Part shown: in pieces, positions 17,459 through 26,094 of the stretch
How the letters are laid out: the number at the start of each line of letters is the position of its first letter
Numbering within the stretch: the stretch's first letter is position 1
Virus record (IMG/VR): IMGVR_UViG_3300048062_000172
Coordinates: 1-28,819 of that record
DNA length: 28,819 bases
Strand: one strand, 5' to 3'
Origin: a virus
Made by a program: the position numbers and the translations under genes
The notes under the pieces: model-generated
What the model was told of the DNA's origin: nothing
Seen by the model: the letters and a program-made list of their open reading frames with translations, nothing else
Databases searched by the model: none

Positions 17459-18748
17459 TTAATCGTTTACGTTACCAAGAGATTCTTCAGCCGCTCTGGT
17501 CAAGGCTTCTCCAACTGTTGCTGAGGTATCTACGTTAAATACGTTTTCAGCAATAGTAGCACCAATGTTATCCACTCCGTCAGAAACTCCTCTCAGAGCA
17601 TCTTGATATATGTTTTCAAAATTAGGAACTCTTCCTCTAACAGCATCTCTAGCTCCTTGAACTAATTCGTCTTTCTTTTCTCTTGCTAATCTATTTAAAT
17701 CATCTAGACCCCTTTGGCCTAATTCTTTTAATTTTCCTTTTATTTTATCTTCTAAAAATCCTCCAATTCCATCGGCTGCATAATTTTCAGAATCTGCCGC
17801 AGGGGATAGTGCATCTGGAATAGTATCTGCTACGATTCCATTTAAAACTCTAGCGTCCATCTTATCTATGACCTCGTAGTTTATCTCTATACTTTGTCTT
17901 GCCTGTTCACCTGGATTTTTAGTAAGATCTCCGAATACTTCTGAACCTGTATTTAAAGAAAATTCACATTCTCCAAATCTAAACATAAAGAATGGTCTGT
18001 TTGCACTTCCTGAAATTCCTTCATTGCTATTACCGACTCCTACTTTAGGTTTTAAATTTCCAGGAAAGCCTTTAATAGTATCTATGTCTATTTTTTTAGG
18101 AACACCCGTAAGTTCTATTTTAGACATATTCTGTATTTTTCTTATTTCAGTTACATAAACCACCATAGAAAATTTTCTTAAGTTTTCAGGTAAAATCCAA
18201 TTCCATTTTACTTCATCAAAGACAGCCTTTCTATAAAGGTGCATTAAACCGGAAACTCTAAGGTTAATAGATTCCAAACAACTTAATGTTAATTTCGCAT
18301 CGTCTCCTCCGTAATATGGATTATTTGGATCAAACGCAGTAACCGCTCTATCTATTCCCTGTAATCCTTGGAAAAACCAAGGTGTATTTCTATTAATATC
18401 TAATAATGCTTTTTTAAACTTTATAAGATTCTGTAATCTATCTTCATAAAACCTAGATGTCGGTGAATTACCTGACGTAGGGTCTAATGTAGCTGTTTCT
18501 TCAGCTCTAAGAGCCGAAAGTCCATGAGAACCTTCCTTTTTAGTAGCGTTATCTATATTTCTTTCGTTTCTTGCAGTCGCTCCTAACTGCTGTGTGTAAA
18601 ATTCTTCTGCAGCGCCCGATAAAAGAGGAGAATTAGTATGATCGCTCGTGTTAAACAATATTACAAACGACAAATAAGTCGGGTCCTGATAAGGAGACTG
18701 TGCTAATTTACCTTTTTGAAAATCTAATCTATCTTTAAAGTCTGACAT
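17459..18748 (-). CDS. Tail tube-baseplate junction protein, gp54/gp48-like (429 aa)
   Basis: Residues about 190-293 show the tail-tube-like strand order seen in T4 gp48/gp54: ENLRKFSMVVYVTEIRKI, a loop with IELTG, then FFMFRFGECEFSLNTGS and ARQSIEINYEVID. These match 'strand with outward face', 'F-x-x-G-C/x-E' and a final long strand. The N-terminal 190 residues have a helical segment (FYEDRLQNLIKFKKALLDIN), and the last 100 are helical and charged (KGKLKELGQRGLDDLNRLA). T4 gp48 and gp54 are 364 and 320 residues, so this is longer. It is adjacent to the hub and spike genes. Tube-initiator is the best guess; a tail-sheath or tape role looks unlikely. Confidence 0.55.
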   Translation of the reverse strand: MSDFKDRLDFQKGKLAQSPYQDPTYLSFVILFNTSDHTNSPLLSGAAEEFYTQQLGATARNERNIDNATKKEGSHGLSALRAEETATLDPTSGNSPTSRFYEDRLQNLIKFKKALLDINRNTPWFFQGLQGIDRAVTAFDPNNPYYGGDDAKLTLSCLESINLRVSGLMHLYRKAVFDEVKWNWILPENLRKFSMVVYVTEIRKIQNMSKIELTGVPKKIDIDTIKGFPGNLKPKVGVGNSNEGISGSANRPFFMFRFGECEFSLNTGSEVFGDLTKNPGEQARQSIEINYEVIDKMDARVLNGIVADTIPDALSPAADSENYAADGIGGFLEDKIKGKLKELGQRGLDDLNRLAREKKDELVQGARDAVRGRVPNFENIYQDALRGVSDGVDNIGATIAENVFNVDTSATVGEALTRAAEESLGNVND

Positions 18749-18760
18749 GGGTTATATATT

Positions 18761-20872
18761 CTATTTTGGTCGCATGTTTTGGATGTCATCATCTTCTTGA
18801 GACGAGTCGAGCTCTAGTTTAGCTTCTTCTACTAACATTTCTTCAGCAGCACCTATGGCCGGAACACCTCTATATACTTCAACACCTTCCTTGTAGACTA
18901 CTATGCCTTTCTTAGGACCTTGTCTTGTTATTTCATATGTATATAGAGAATCATTATATTCGAAAGTCATACTAGAAGAAGCTGTAAATTCTTTATCTTC
19001 CGCTTTAAATGTAATATTTATTTCGTAATCTCCATCTTCATATATTATCTCTGGGCTTTTAAATTCCCATGTTCCACTTGTCGCAGCTTCTCCGTTTTTA
19101 GGAGTTATTTGAGGATAACCCCATATTCCATCGTCATCCGTGGATTCAAATTCAATTTCAACATCTTCAAATCCTTCAAAATCTCTATTAGATTCCCAGG
19201 TTCCTGTTATAGAAAGATAATTACTTTCGCTTTGAGAGAATGAAGTGCCTTCTCCGTCTATTGTAAGGGTTATTTCTAATTCTTCTAATTCTTCTTCTGG
19301 TTCTTCTACAACCGGCTCTTCAACAACAGGTTCAGGAGTTGGTTCAGGTTCCGGAGCTGGTGGTGTAGGTGGTGGAGTTTCTTCAGCTAGAGTTTCTTCG
19401 TTAATTTCTGACATTCTACTAGGCCATTCCCTTCTTAACAATGTTAATTTTTGAGTAATTCCCGTAGAAGGCTTATACATATAAATGATACCGCCTATAA
19501 TATAATAACCTGATAAAAATTCATCTCTAACTTGATCTACATTTAAGTCATTTGCACTTTCAGCTTCTAATTCTTGATCTGTATCAAATCCTTTTTCATC
19601 TTTGTCCTTATTAGTCTGTTGCTGTGCAGTTATTTGTGCAAAACCACCTTTCATTATTTGAACAGGTATTTTTTGCCATAAATGTATACCCGGGTTAAAC
19701 GTTTTTAAAGTTAATTCAAGTTTCATTTTATTCATTTCATCAATATTTTGCTTATTGCTTATTGCGGAATATGAATAATTTAAATGTACGTTTGGAGCTT
19801 CATCAGATTGAATAGGGAGCCTTCCAACGTATTTTGATTTTACTTCTTGTTGATATCTATCTTCTCCTCTTCTACCCTTCAGTGGCTCTTCAATGTCTTT
19901 CATGTTTTCACTAGCAAGCGGCTCTAATTCATGAGCTACTATTCCTTCAGAATCATTTTCATAGTATATCATTTTTCTTTTATAACCATTTCTTTTAGAT
20001 AATGCGCCTGAATTATTTATAAGATTATAGCTTTCTATAAATGTATTAGTTGCATTCATTGACGAAGCATTGGTTAATATATTAGACATTTGTATCTTGT
20101 TAGAAGATTGTTCTTCGCCATCTTCATCAAAATCTATTTCAAAATTAACAAATGTTTCATCAACGCCTTCTTCTGAATTTAAAAGAGCGTTGACATCAAC
20201 GTAACATATATTATAATAAGGATCTATAGAATAAGTTTGAAAACTATCTTCACCTATATATGAATGTTCTACTAAATTATTTAGAAACTCAAAATTAGGC
20301 TGACAGGCATTAAGCGCTTTCATGTTATCGTCAGCAGAATCTATATTAGTGGCTAACCCTAATTTTAGGTTCGTCGCAAATTCTTCAATTTGTTCTCTAG
20401 AAGTTCCTTCATATGAAGCACATCCTTCAGAATGCATAGTGGGTATTTTCATAGTCCCACTAAAAGTATATTTAGCTCCTTTTGTTGCTTTTTCCAGATC
20501 TCTAGTAGGAGGTCCTGAAACCTCATCAATATCGAAATCTATTCTAATATCTCTAAATGTATCTTGTTGCCTTGCAGCGATTCTTACGGAAATTACATCA
20601 CCATCCCTTGGTATGTTATCTACATCTAAAGTTCCTCGAGTGTCTATGATCGTTGCATCAATTGTTGGAATTTTTACATTGCAGTTTATTTCCATTCTTT
20701 TAATATCCTGATCTAAAAATGAAACACCATTGATTACAATCATAGGAACTGGCCCTCCAATTTCATGGCTTATTTTTGGTGCACCTTCTTCTTCTTTAAA
20801 CGAATCAAATTTTATAACATCTAATTCCAAAGCGTGCTCTAATACATTTAAAACATGATTATTTAATGGCAT
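18761..20872 (-). CDS. Baseplate hub protein, gp27/gpD-like, with Pro/Glu linker and Ig-like domain (703 aa)
   Basis: The first 480 residues fit the gp27/gpD/VgrG-base fold. Strands IKRMEINCNVKIPTIDATII and DGDVISVRIA are followed, after a middle section, by ACQPNFEFLNNLVEHSYIGE and IDPYYNICYVDVNALL. This is the 'L-x-x-L-x-x-x-x-x-Y/F...x-Y-F-D' region typical of hub subunits. Residues about 498-535 are a Pro/Glu/Val linker (TPPPTPPAPEPEPTPEP, then VVEEPVVEEPEEELEELE). Residues about 536-640 form an Ig-like beta sandwich (LTIDGEGTSFSQSESNYLSI, SSMTFEYND), and a short C-terminal strand pair ends in a charged tail. T4 gp27 is only 391 residues, so the C-terminal third is an addition. It starts 5 bases downstream of the LysM-like gene's stop. 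Confidence 0.72.
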   Translation of the reverse strand: MPLNNHVLNVLEHALELDVIKFDSFKEEEGAPKISHEIGGPVPMIVINGVSFLDQDIKRMEINCNVKIPTIDATIIDTRGTLDVDNIPRDGDVISVRIAARQQDTFRDIRIDFDIDEVSGPPTRDLEKATKGAKYTFSGTMKIPTMHSEGCASYEGTSREQIEEFATNLKLGLATNIDSADDNMKALNACQPNFEFLNNLVEHSYIGEDSFQTYSIDPYYNICYVDVNALLNSEEGVDETFVNFEIDFDEDGEEQSSNKIQMSNILTNASSMNATNTFIESYNLINNSGALSKRNGYKRKMIYYENDSEGIVAHELEPLASENMKDIEEPLKGRRGEDRYQQEVKSKYVGRLPIQSDEAPNVHLNYSYSAISNKQNIDEMNKMKLELTLKTFNPGIHLWQKIPVQIMKGGFAQITAQQQTNKDKDEKGFDTDQELEAESANDLNVDQVRDEFLSGYYIIGGIIYMYKPSTGITQKLTLLRREWPSRMSEINEETLAEETPPPTPPAPEPEPTPEPVVEEPVVEEPEEELEELEITLTIDGEGTSFSQSESNYLSITGTWESNRDFEGFEDVEIEFESTDDDGIWGYPQITPKNGEAATSGTWEFKSPEIIYEDGDYEINITFKAEDKEFTASSSMTFEYNDSLYTYEITRQGPKKGIVVYKEGVEVYRGVPAIGAAEEMLVEEAKLELDSSQEDDDIQNMRPK

Positions 20873-20876
20873 ACTT

Positions 20877-21350
20877 TTAAGTTCTTATTTCCCCGTTAGT
20901 AACTTCGATATTGGTTTGCCCCGATTGTAATATGTTAGGTGGCAATATTTCTTTATTATATTTCTTGCTTAAATACTTAATTCTATTAGCATCCTTCACC
21001 GGTAATCTTTTCGTGTTTATAAACTGATCTCTAATAGGATTTTTATAGTTTTTATTTAAGGTAAGCTTCCATTTTTTCTTAGCAACATCTATCTTAGGTA
21101 TAAGAAGAACATCTCCTTCTGTGATTGAAAAAGGATTAGATATTCCATTAAACTTTAAAATAGCATCCACATGGTCATGTGTTCCGTATTCGGAAAGAGA
21201 CACTAGATCTATTCTACATGTTTCATCATTTTCAACAACATGAACAGATTGAACGGAACTTTCTGCCATTTCTAGAAAAATAAAAGAAGGCGTTGACATT
21301 GTTAGTTTTCCTTCAGATATTTCTTTTTTATCTATACTATATAATTTCAT
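20877..21350 (-). CDS. LysM/gp53-like baseplate protein (157 aa)
   Basis: Residues about 45-86 (CRIDLVSLSEYGTHDHVDAI then LKFNGISNPFSITEG and DVLLIP) follow the LysM-like pattern 'D-x-x-S-x-x-x-Y-G...x-x-I-x-x-x-N-x-I...L-x-x-G-x-x-L-x-I-P'. Baseplate wedge gp53 and tail protein X share this fold. In P2-like phages protein X neighbours hub protein D, and here the hub gene follows after 5 bases, so both readings are open. The rest of the protein is basic (KKKWKLTLNKNYKNPIRDQF) and probably unstructured or helical. It is not expected to bind peptidoglycan simply because of the fold. Confidence 0.68.
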   Translation of the reverse strand: MKLYSIDKKEISEGKLTMSTPSFIFLEMAESSVQSVHVVENDETCRIDLVSLSEYGTHDHVDAILKFNGISNPFSITEGDVLLIPKIDVAKKKWKLTLNKNYKNPIRDQFINTKRLPVKDANRIKYLSKKYNKEILPPNILQSGQTNIEVTNGEIRT

Positions 21351-21352
21351 TC

Positions 21353-23110
21353 TTACCCGTTAGCTATTTTTCTAAATTCAGAGTTAAGAGCCTTTCTCTT
21401 ATCTTTTCCACCGTATGCGGTTTCCACATAAACTTGATTAACATCAACTCCATCTTCAGGTTGTAAATAAAATCTACCTCTACCCATATTAAACATAGAT
21501 TCAATATCTAATTTATCTCTACCTCTACCAGGCTTTAATGTGATTTCAACAACCATTCTTTCAGGAAAATCTTGAACACCTAATCCTCCTTCAAAGGTTA
21601 CATTAGTTTCTCTACATGTAAGATTACCTACCATCATAATAGGATTTAATGGATTTCCAACCGTAAGGTGCCATGCACCAGTAGGATCTCCTGTTAGTAG
21701 AGAAGCTGCTGCTTGTCCACCTGATGGAGAATTAAATAGTTTCATTAGTGTTCCACCTAATATATTATTTAAGAATTTACTATCCTTTCCAGATGCTAAA
21801 TTACTAACATCCTTTTTAACACCCTGGAACATATCTCCTAATCCTGAAGCGACACTTTTAATAAATCCGCTATAATTACCAGATTTAATTAAACTTAAAT
21901 CTCCTAAAGGTTTTCCTGCTCCTCCGCTTCCAACATATCTTACGGCTCCTCCCCAGAATGGAGCTTGACTAGATGTTAAAACCATGATGTTGGCCAGTTG
22001 ATCTAGCATCATAACCTTAGGGTTTGCTCCGCCGAAAGATCTTAATTCATATTCAAATTTAAGTTTGAATTCTTGACTAAACGTTAGTCCTTGCTCTCTA
22101 AAGGCAACATCTTTTATAACATTAACAGGTCCAAACACATGATTTGGATATGTATTTTCCATATAATCGTATCCGCTTCCTCCGTTTTTTCTTCTTTGTG
22201 CTGTGATTCCATCGACACCGGCTGCAGCGTTAGCGGCTGCAGTACCTATTACACTTGAATCCAAGAACTGACCGAAGGCACCTCTTCTACTGGAATTATT
22301 AGATTGTTTAGTTTGCACACTTGCTGATTCATCTTTCCAATTATATCCATGAGACCACCCTAAAATATCAGACATACTATTACCGGTAACTTCACTCATC
22401 CACGTAACTGCCCTTGCAATATCTGGCTGATCAACTTCTCTGGGCTTTCCAGCCTTATCAATATTCATCGGTGTGATAATATCATCCTGTACGGGATATG
22501 GGAATCTTCTAAGTGTTAATAGATAATTATTAGGTATTTTACCATTATATCTACATAGCGCAAAATCTGCATAATTATACATATATCCATAGCCGCTTGT
22601 GGAAGAAGCATTGTTTTTAGTAATTTCAACTATTTTAGAAACAGTAGGATTATCTAAAGTTCTTTCATCTATTTTATTATATTCTTCCTTATCGGCTCCT
22701 TTTGCCTTTGCAGATCCGCCCGGTGTAAAGAAACTACCCCTATAATTTACAAGCGAATATTTGTTAAATACGGAATATGCGTGCTTTCCGTCTGTGATTT
22801 CTTCTTTAGTGTCTTTTCCATCAGGGCCTCTCTTATAATATATTACCGATTGAGCCTCTTGTGTATAGTATTGTGCTTTACCACCGGGTCTAACATTACT
22901 GAGAGGTTCTCCAACTAACATTGCCCTACTTCTTGCGTTTGGATTATCGAACGTTCCAAGAATAGTGTCTTGTGGATCAACGTTCTTAGGTACTCCTGAT
23001 CCGTCCGGACTGGATAAATCGAAAAAATTATCAACCTTGTCTCCGAAACCGGAAACAGATGATTTTAAACTGGAAGCTGTTGCGGTAGATACTAACCCAA
23101 ATAATGGCAT
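21353..23110 (-). CDS. Tail tube-like / baseplate junction protein (585 aa)
   Basis: Probably the second tube-initiator-like protein. Residues about 192-210 contain NNYLLTLRRFPYPVQDDI, residues about 345-362 contain FSQEFKLKFEYELRSFGG, and residues about 483-550 contain NPIMMVGNLTCRETNVTF, VQDFPERMVVEITLKPGR and MFNMGRGRFYLQ. These long beta strands with a final 'P-x-x-x-x-V-x-I-T-L' strand match tube and tube-cap logic. The N-terminal and middle parts are Gly/Ser/Asn-rich loops. At 585 residues it is much larger than T4 gp48 (364). The predicted promoter at 23135-23147 precedes it. Family by strand pattern only, so treat it as a guess about role but a sure structural gene. Confidence 0.55.
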   Translation of the reverse strand: MPLFGLVSTATASSLKSSVSGFGDKVDNFFDLSSPDGSGVPKNVDPQDTILGTFDNPNARSRAMLVGEPLSNVRPGGKAQYYTQEAQSVIYYKRGPDGKDTKEEITDGKHAYSVFNKYSLVNYRGSFFTPGGSAKAKGADKEEYNKIDERTLDNPTVSKIVEITKNNASSTSGYGYMYNYADFALCRYNGKIPNNYLLTLRRFPYPVQDDIITPMNIDKAGKPREVDQPDIARAVTWMSEVTGNSMSDILGWSHGYNWKDESASVQTKQSNNSSRRGAFGQFLDSSVIGTAAANAAAGVDGITAQRRKNGGSGYDYMENTYPNHVFGPVNVIKDVAFREQGLTFSQEFKLKFEYELRSFGGANPKVMMLDQLANIMVLTSSQAPFWGGAVRYVGSGGAGKPLGDLSLIKSGNYSGFIKSVASGLGDMFQGVKKDVSNLASGKDSKFLNNILGGTLMKLFNSPSGGQAAASLLTGDPTGAWHLTVGNPLNPIMMVGNLTCRETNVTFEGGLGVQDFPERMVVEITLKPGRGRDKLDIESMFNMGRGRFYLQPEDGVDVNQVYVETAYGGKDKRKALNSEFRKIANG

Positions 23111-23134
23111 ATTTTAATATTATGTTTTTACTAT

Positions 23135-23147
23135 GTTTTATATATTC
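23135..23147 (-). promoter_or_regulatory. Putative late promoter before the first tail gene
   Basis: The minus strand reads GAATATATAAAAC, containing TATAAAAC. It sits 25 to 37 bases upstream of the 585-residue gene's ATG, at the boundary between the small unknown genes and the tail genes. It overlaps the stop codon of the upstream gene by two bases. Confidence 0.4.
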
Positions 23148-23736
23148 ACAATTCTATGTCATCCAGGTCGTCTGACTGCGGTCTATATAAAAGCTTATCA
23201 TAATATTTATCCATCTTTGGTTCTCTTTCTCCTAAAAATTTCTTAAGATGGGCAGAATATACTCCCTTTGATTGATAATAGTAGGAACCTCCTGAATATA
23301 CACTTCTACTAGAAAGTTCATAAATATCTTTAAAATTTCTTTCGATTAAAAAATCTTGTATATTATTAAACAATTGTATTACCTCTGACTTAGTTTTAAC
23401 ACACATTACAGAATCTACGGATATCATATATGATTCCCATTTTGAGTCAATATGATCTTGGAAATCTTTCATAGATTTATAGTTCTTTCTAGAAAGGCCA
23501 AATGTAGTTTTTTTATTACCAAAATCTTTTGAAAATTTCATTCCAAATAGATATCTTTTTAAAAAATCTATGTTATCGTAAAATTTGGTAATTCTAATTT
23601 GATACCTTGGCATATCCTCATCAAATTTAACATCATGTATAACCCCCAATACAGGAAATACAATGTGAGAATGTCTAGAGTTTGAAACAAGGGCGTGAAT
23701 CCTTTCGCCCTTTGAAAAAAGTTTGTGTCTTATCAT
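23146..23736 (-). CDS. Unknown protein (196 aa)
   Basis: Not recognised. The N-terminal 70 residues have a small beta-barrel character (KGERIHALVSNSRHSHIVFP then VLGVIHDVKFDEDMPRYQI), followed by a helical middle. The second half is Tyr/Ser-rich (SRSVYSGGSYYYQSKGVYSA) and ends in an acidic tail (DDLDDIEL). It overlaps the previous gene by 4 bases as ATGA, so the two are translationally coupled. It lies just before the predicted promoter of the tail block, so it is the last gene of the small-gene run. No membrane segment or signal peptide. Confidence 0.65.
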   Translation of the reverse strand: MIRHKLFSKGERIHALVSNSRHSHIVFPVLGVIHDVKFDEDMPRYQIRITKFYDNIDFLKRYLFGMKFSKDFGNKKTTFGLSRKNYKSMKDFQDHIDSKWESYMISVDSVMCVKTKSEVIQLFNNIQDFLIERNFKDIYELSSRSVYSGGSYYYQSKGVYSAHLKKFLGEREPKMDKYYDKLLYRPQSDDLDDIEL

Positions 23737-24131
23737 AGGTCAATTATCTTAACGCTTTCAAATCTTTTAAGAACGTTTTTAGGATAATCATCTCTATTAA
23801 TTACGGTTAAATTTAATGAAGCAATGGGTTCGATAGTGTCTTCTAAAAATAATTTAAAATTATCTATAGTTTCAGTGTCTAGGTTTTTAAACAAATAAAC
23901 GATTTTATTTAAATCTTCATTTTTATTTAAAACATTTATAAATGAATTTCTTATTGCTAGGCCAATTACTGATGCATGTGGTTCTGTGTCATACGGATCC
24001 GATTTTACTAATTTATTTCTAATACTAAAATGATCGATGACAGTTTCACCAGGATTATTTCTGCAAAATTTATTAAATTCTTTTCGGCTATTACACCATA
24101 TACATTCTATAGTAATTGTCTTTTCTTCCAT
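23733..24131 (-). CDS. Unknown protein (132 aa)
   Basis: Not recognised. The N-terminus has a strand followed by a C-x2-C (ECIWCNSRKEF), and a third cysteine at residue 23. The C-terminal 60 residues alternate strand and helix (LNKIVYLFKNLDTETIDNFK, LNLTVINRDDYP) in a way reminiscent of a degenerate P-loop or kinase-type alpha/beta domain, but there is no Walker A. Start and stop overlap its neighbours (TAATG with the upstream gene, ATGA with the downstream one). Function not inferred. Confidence 0.62.
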   Translation of the reverse strand: MEEKTITIECIWCNSRKEFNKFCRNNPGETVIDHFSIRNKLVKSDPYDTEPHASVIGLAIRNSFINVLNKNEDLNKIVYLFKNLDTETIDNFKLFLEDTIEPIASLNLTVINRDDYPKNVLKRFESVKIIDL

Positions 24132-24442
24132 TATGCCATTTTCTCCAATTCAGCTAATTCTTTTTTTAGCTCTTGGATTTTATGTTTTATTTCAAGGGTA
24201 GAAGGCTTATAATTATTACCCCAATTACTTTTCACCTGTATCTGATTAGATTGTTTTGAATTACCAAAATCTAATCCGATGTCTATGCATATGTCATTTA
24301 TAAAATTTATCCTATCTTCGATACCTTTTTCAAAATCATACACGACAATAGATTCGTAATTTTCTCCGGCAGCATTAATGTTATCATCTGTTATAGTTTT
24401 AATAACACCATTATCTGCTATTTTAAGATTTACTTCCTGCAT
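24131..24442 (-). CDS. Unknown small protein with C-terminal coiled coil (103 aa)
   Basis: The last 30 residues (TLEIKHKIQELKKELAELE) form a strong amphipathic helix, and the first 70 are mixed. The start lies 20 bases inside the end of the previous gene, so translation is likely coupled; no later in-frame Met with a better spacing is evident. An acidic strand region (SIVVYDFEKGIEDRINF) precedes the helix. A dimeric chaperone or adaptor would fit the shape, but nothing confirms it. Confidence 0.6.
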   Translation of the reverse strand: MQEVNLKIADNGVIKTITDDNINAAGENYESIVVYDFEKGIEDRINFINDICIDIGLDFGNSKQSNQIQVKSNWGNNYKPSTLEIKHKIQELKKELAELEKMA

Positions 24443-24812
24443 TTGCTAATCTTTTCTTTTTTGAGTTATTAGCTTCTTTTAACAAGGACTTTGACCTTTT
24501 TCTGTCTTCTCTCCAGGTTTCTTTATTTTTTATGTTTGTTAGAGTAAACGCCTCTTCCAGCATTTCAATTTCTTTTTCTGAGTAATTGAGTCCTTTCCAC
24601 GTTTCTTTTAAAGAGTTTAGTTTAGAACCTAACTGTTCTTCTATTTGATCATTAACCATCCTCATGTGCTTTTCGTGGAAGTCTCTACCTTCTTCCTGCT
24701 TTAGACCGTACCATGCAATTCCTTTTTCTGAAAATCTACCCCAGCCATTTTTAGCTTTTAATAGACCCATTTTTCTATAAGTATCTCTTCTGTATTTTCT
24801 TGCTAAACTCAT
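24423..24812 (-). CDS. Unknown basic helical protein (129 aa)
   Basis: Very rich in Lys, Arg and Glu, with almost continuous helix prediction by eye. There is a Trp-containing N-terminal part (NGWGRFSEKGIAWYGLKQ) and a helical middle (EQLGSKLNSLKETWKGLN, KEIEMLEEAF). The basic ends (SLARKYRRDTYRK; KKKRLANAG) could contact nucleic acid or acidic virion proteins. It follows a 3-base gap and overlaps the next gene by 20 bases. The family is not recognised. Confidence 0.62.
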   Translation of the reverse strand: MSLARKYRRDTYRKMGLLKAKNGWGRFSEKGIAWYGLKQEEGRDFHEKHMRMVNDQIEEQLGSKLNSLKETWKGLNYSEKEIEMLEEAFTLTNIKNKETWREDRKRSKSLLKEANNSKKKRLANAGSKS

Positions 24813-24815
24813 TTG

Positions 24816-25349
24816 TTATAATTTATAATAGTTAGTAACGTATTTTTGAATTTCTTCTGTTAAAAATTCTTGTAGGTTATTTATCTCTATTTGAGAAGAT
24901 GCTACTTTGCTGATCTCTTCGATTATTTCCGATTCTTCTTGTTCAGAATTATCAACTAGCATTTTAAAAATTTCTTTTTTAGGAAGATTAATCCCTATGT
25001 CCATTGTGAAAGACTCCACGTTTTTAGAAGATAGGTTTTTAATTAACTGTGTTAATGGTGAGTCCTCTACTTCTACAACCTTTTTAACTTCTTTAGGTTG
25101 CATAACTACTTCTTTTTTAGAATTATTATCGGGAACAATATTTTCGACTATTAAGTCTGCTCCTGGAAATGGAATCTCTTCTCCCTTTATTTCTTCTAAA
25201 AATTCAGAAGCTACTTTATGAAATATTTTGCTTCCATCTGTAAAATATAAAAACTTATCGTCAGATTCCTTTACCTCTACGATAGTTCCAAATTTATCTC
25301 CTTTTTTCCACTGATATTTAAGGATTTCTTTAGTCTCTTCTTTTTGCAT
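24816..25349 (-). CDS. Unknown protein with N-terminal SH3-like segment (177 aa)
   Basis: Residues about 13-52 (YQWKKGDKFGTIVEVKESDD then FLYFTDGSKIFHKVASEFLE) have the strand pattern of a small SH3/Tudor-like barrel. A Lys/Val/Asp linker follows. Residues about 115-177 (TMDIGINLPKKEIFKMLVD, EINNLQEFLTEEIQKYV) are helical and acidic. The C-terminal part loosely resembles baseplate-hub assembly proteins (gp26-like), but the match is weak. The leader contains AATAGG, the nearest thing to a purine-rich site in this block, yet it is not a Shine-Dalgarno at the usual spacing. Confidence 0.62.
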   Translation of the reverse strand: MQKEETKEILKYQWKKGDKFGTIVEVKESDDKFLYFTDGSKIFHKVASEFLEEIKGEEIPFPGADLIVENIVPDNNSKKEVVMQPKEVKKVVEVEDSPLTQLIKNLSSKNVESFTMDIGINLPKKEIFKMLVDNSEQEESEIIEEISKVASSQIEINNLQEFLTEEIQKYVTNYYKL

Positions 25350-25376
25350 GATTAAACCTATTTAAATATTATACCC

Positions 25377-25598
25377 TTAAACTTCAAAAAGTTTAAGTTG
25401 AGGAATTTGATAAAATACAGGTGCGTTACCTTTCTGATAGTATAACATAAATTCGTCAATGAATTCATGGGATAAACTAGGTCCTACCATCACATCTGTC
25501 TTTTTTAGAAACCTTTCGTAGAATTTATGGCTTCCGTTTTCTTTTAAAAATAATTGTAATTCTTTCTTTTCTGGTAAAAATCTTTTGTTAATGCTCAT
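25377..25598 (-). CDS. Unknown small protein (73 aa)
   Basis: A short basic-to-neutral protein with helical segments (EKKELQLFLKENGSHKFYER, EFIDEFMLYYQ). It overlaps the 3' end of the dCMP deaminase gene by 11 bases, which argues for coupling and for a real gene. There is no signal peptide, Cys pair or membrane segment. Unrecognised. Confidence 0.58.
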   Translation of the reverse strand: MSINKRFLPEKKELQLFLKENGSHKFYERFLKKTDVMVGPSLSHEFIDEFMLYYQKGNAPVFYQIPQLKLFEV

Positions 25599-26094
25599 TC
25601 CATACTATTACTTGTTCGACAATAATTCCTGCCTTTTCTAATAAAGCAATGCCTGACATATCTCTATAGCTTTCACAATAGAATACTTTCTTTACACCTG
25701 CTTGTATAATTAATTTAGCACATTCAAAACACGGAGAGGTTGTCGTGTATAGGATAGCTCCCTTTGACGTGAGTGTAGATTTTGAAATCTTCATTAGCGC
25801 ATTAGATTCAGCGTGTAAAACCTCTTGCTTAGTAACCTGCTTAGAACAACAAGTGTCTTCGCACTCATATCCTTTCTCTATCAATATTTCTTTATGATCA
25901 GGATTATCTATGTTTCTAGTTTGGGTTTCTTCACATGTATTGTCAAATCCATGTGGAGTTCCATTATATCCGAATGAAACTATTTGCTCGTCTTTAACGA
26001 TAATGCATCCTACCTTTCTTCTCTCTGCATAACTAAGTTTTGAAACTTGGTATGCTATTTGCATGTAAATTACGTCTACTGATATTCTTGGCAT
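25588..26094 (-). CDS. Deoxycytidylate (dCMP) deaminase (168 aa)
   Basis: Converts dCMP to dUMP for thymidylate synthesis. The zinc-dependent cytidine-deaminase core is complete: H-A-E at residues 94-96 (the proton-shuttling Glu is 96) and P-C-x2-C at 121-125. YNGTPHGFDN (43-52) matches the substrate-binding loop of dCMP deaminases (G-Y-N-G-x-P). An extra cysteine group lies at 78-83 (C-E-D-T-C-C), as in T4 and eukaryotic members that bind a second zinc. T4 Cd is 193 residues, and this is a little shorter. It is expected to be cytosolic and hexameric. It is the first gene after the internal-protein terminator, so it is transcribed separately or by read-through, an unusual placement beside late structural genes. 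Confidence 0.93.
   Translation of the reverse strand: MPRISVDVIYMQIAYQVSKLSYAERRKVGCIIVKDEQIVSFGYNGTPHGFDNTCEETQTRNIDNPDHKEILIEKGYECEDTCCSKQVTKQEVLHAESNALMKISKSTLTSKGAILYTTTSPCFECAKLIIQAGVKKVFYCESYRDMSGIALLEKAGIIVEQVIVWNEH

Noticed and set aside
11411-18765. Identical 13-mer TATATATTCTATT at 11411-11423 and 18753-18765 as a recombination or att-like repeat
   Set aside because: It is short, A/T-only and located at stop/start junctions; a shared stop-codon/promoter context explains it better.
19245-19454. Plus-strand Ser/Gly-rich reading frame
   Set aside because: It is the complement of the Pro/Glu linker codons of the hub gene, low complexity and without a start leader.
20877-21350. LysM-like protein as a peptidoglycan-binding lysin
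   Set aside because: There is no catalytic domain or signal peptide, and the gp53/protein X context explains the fold.
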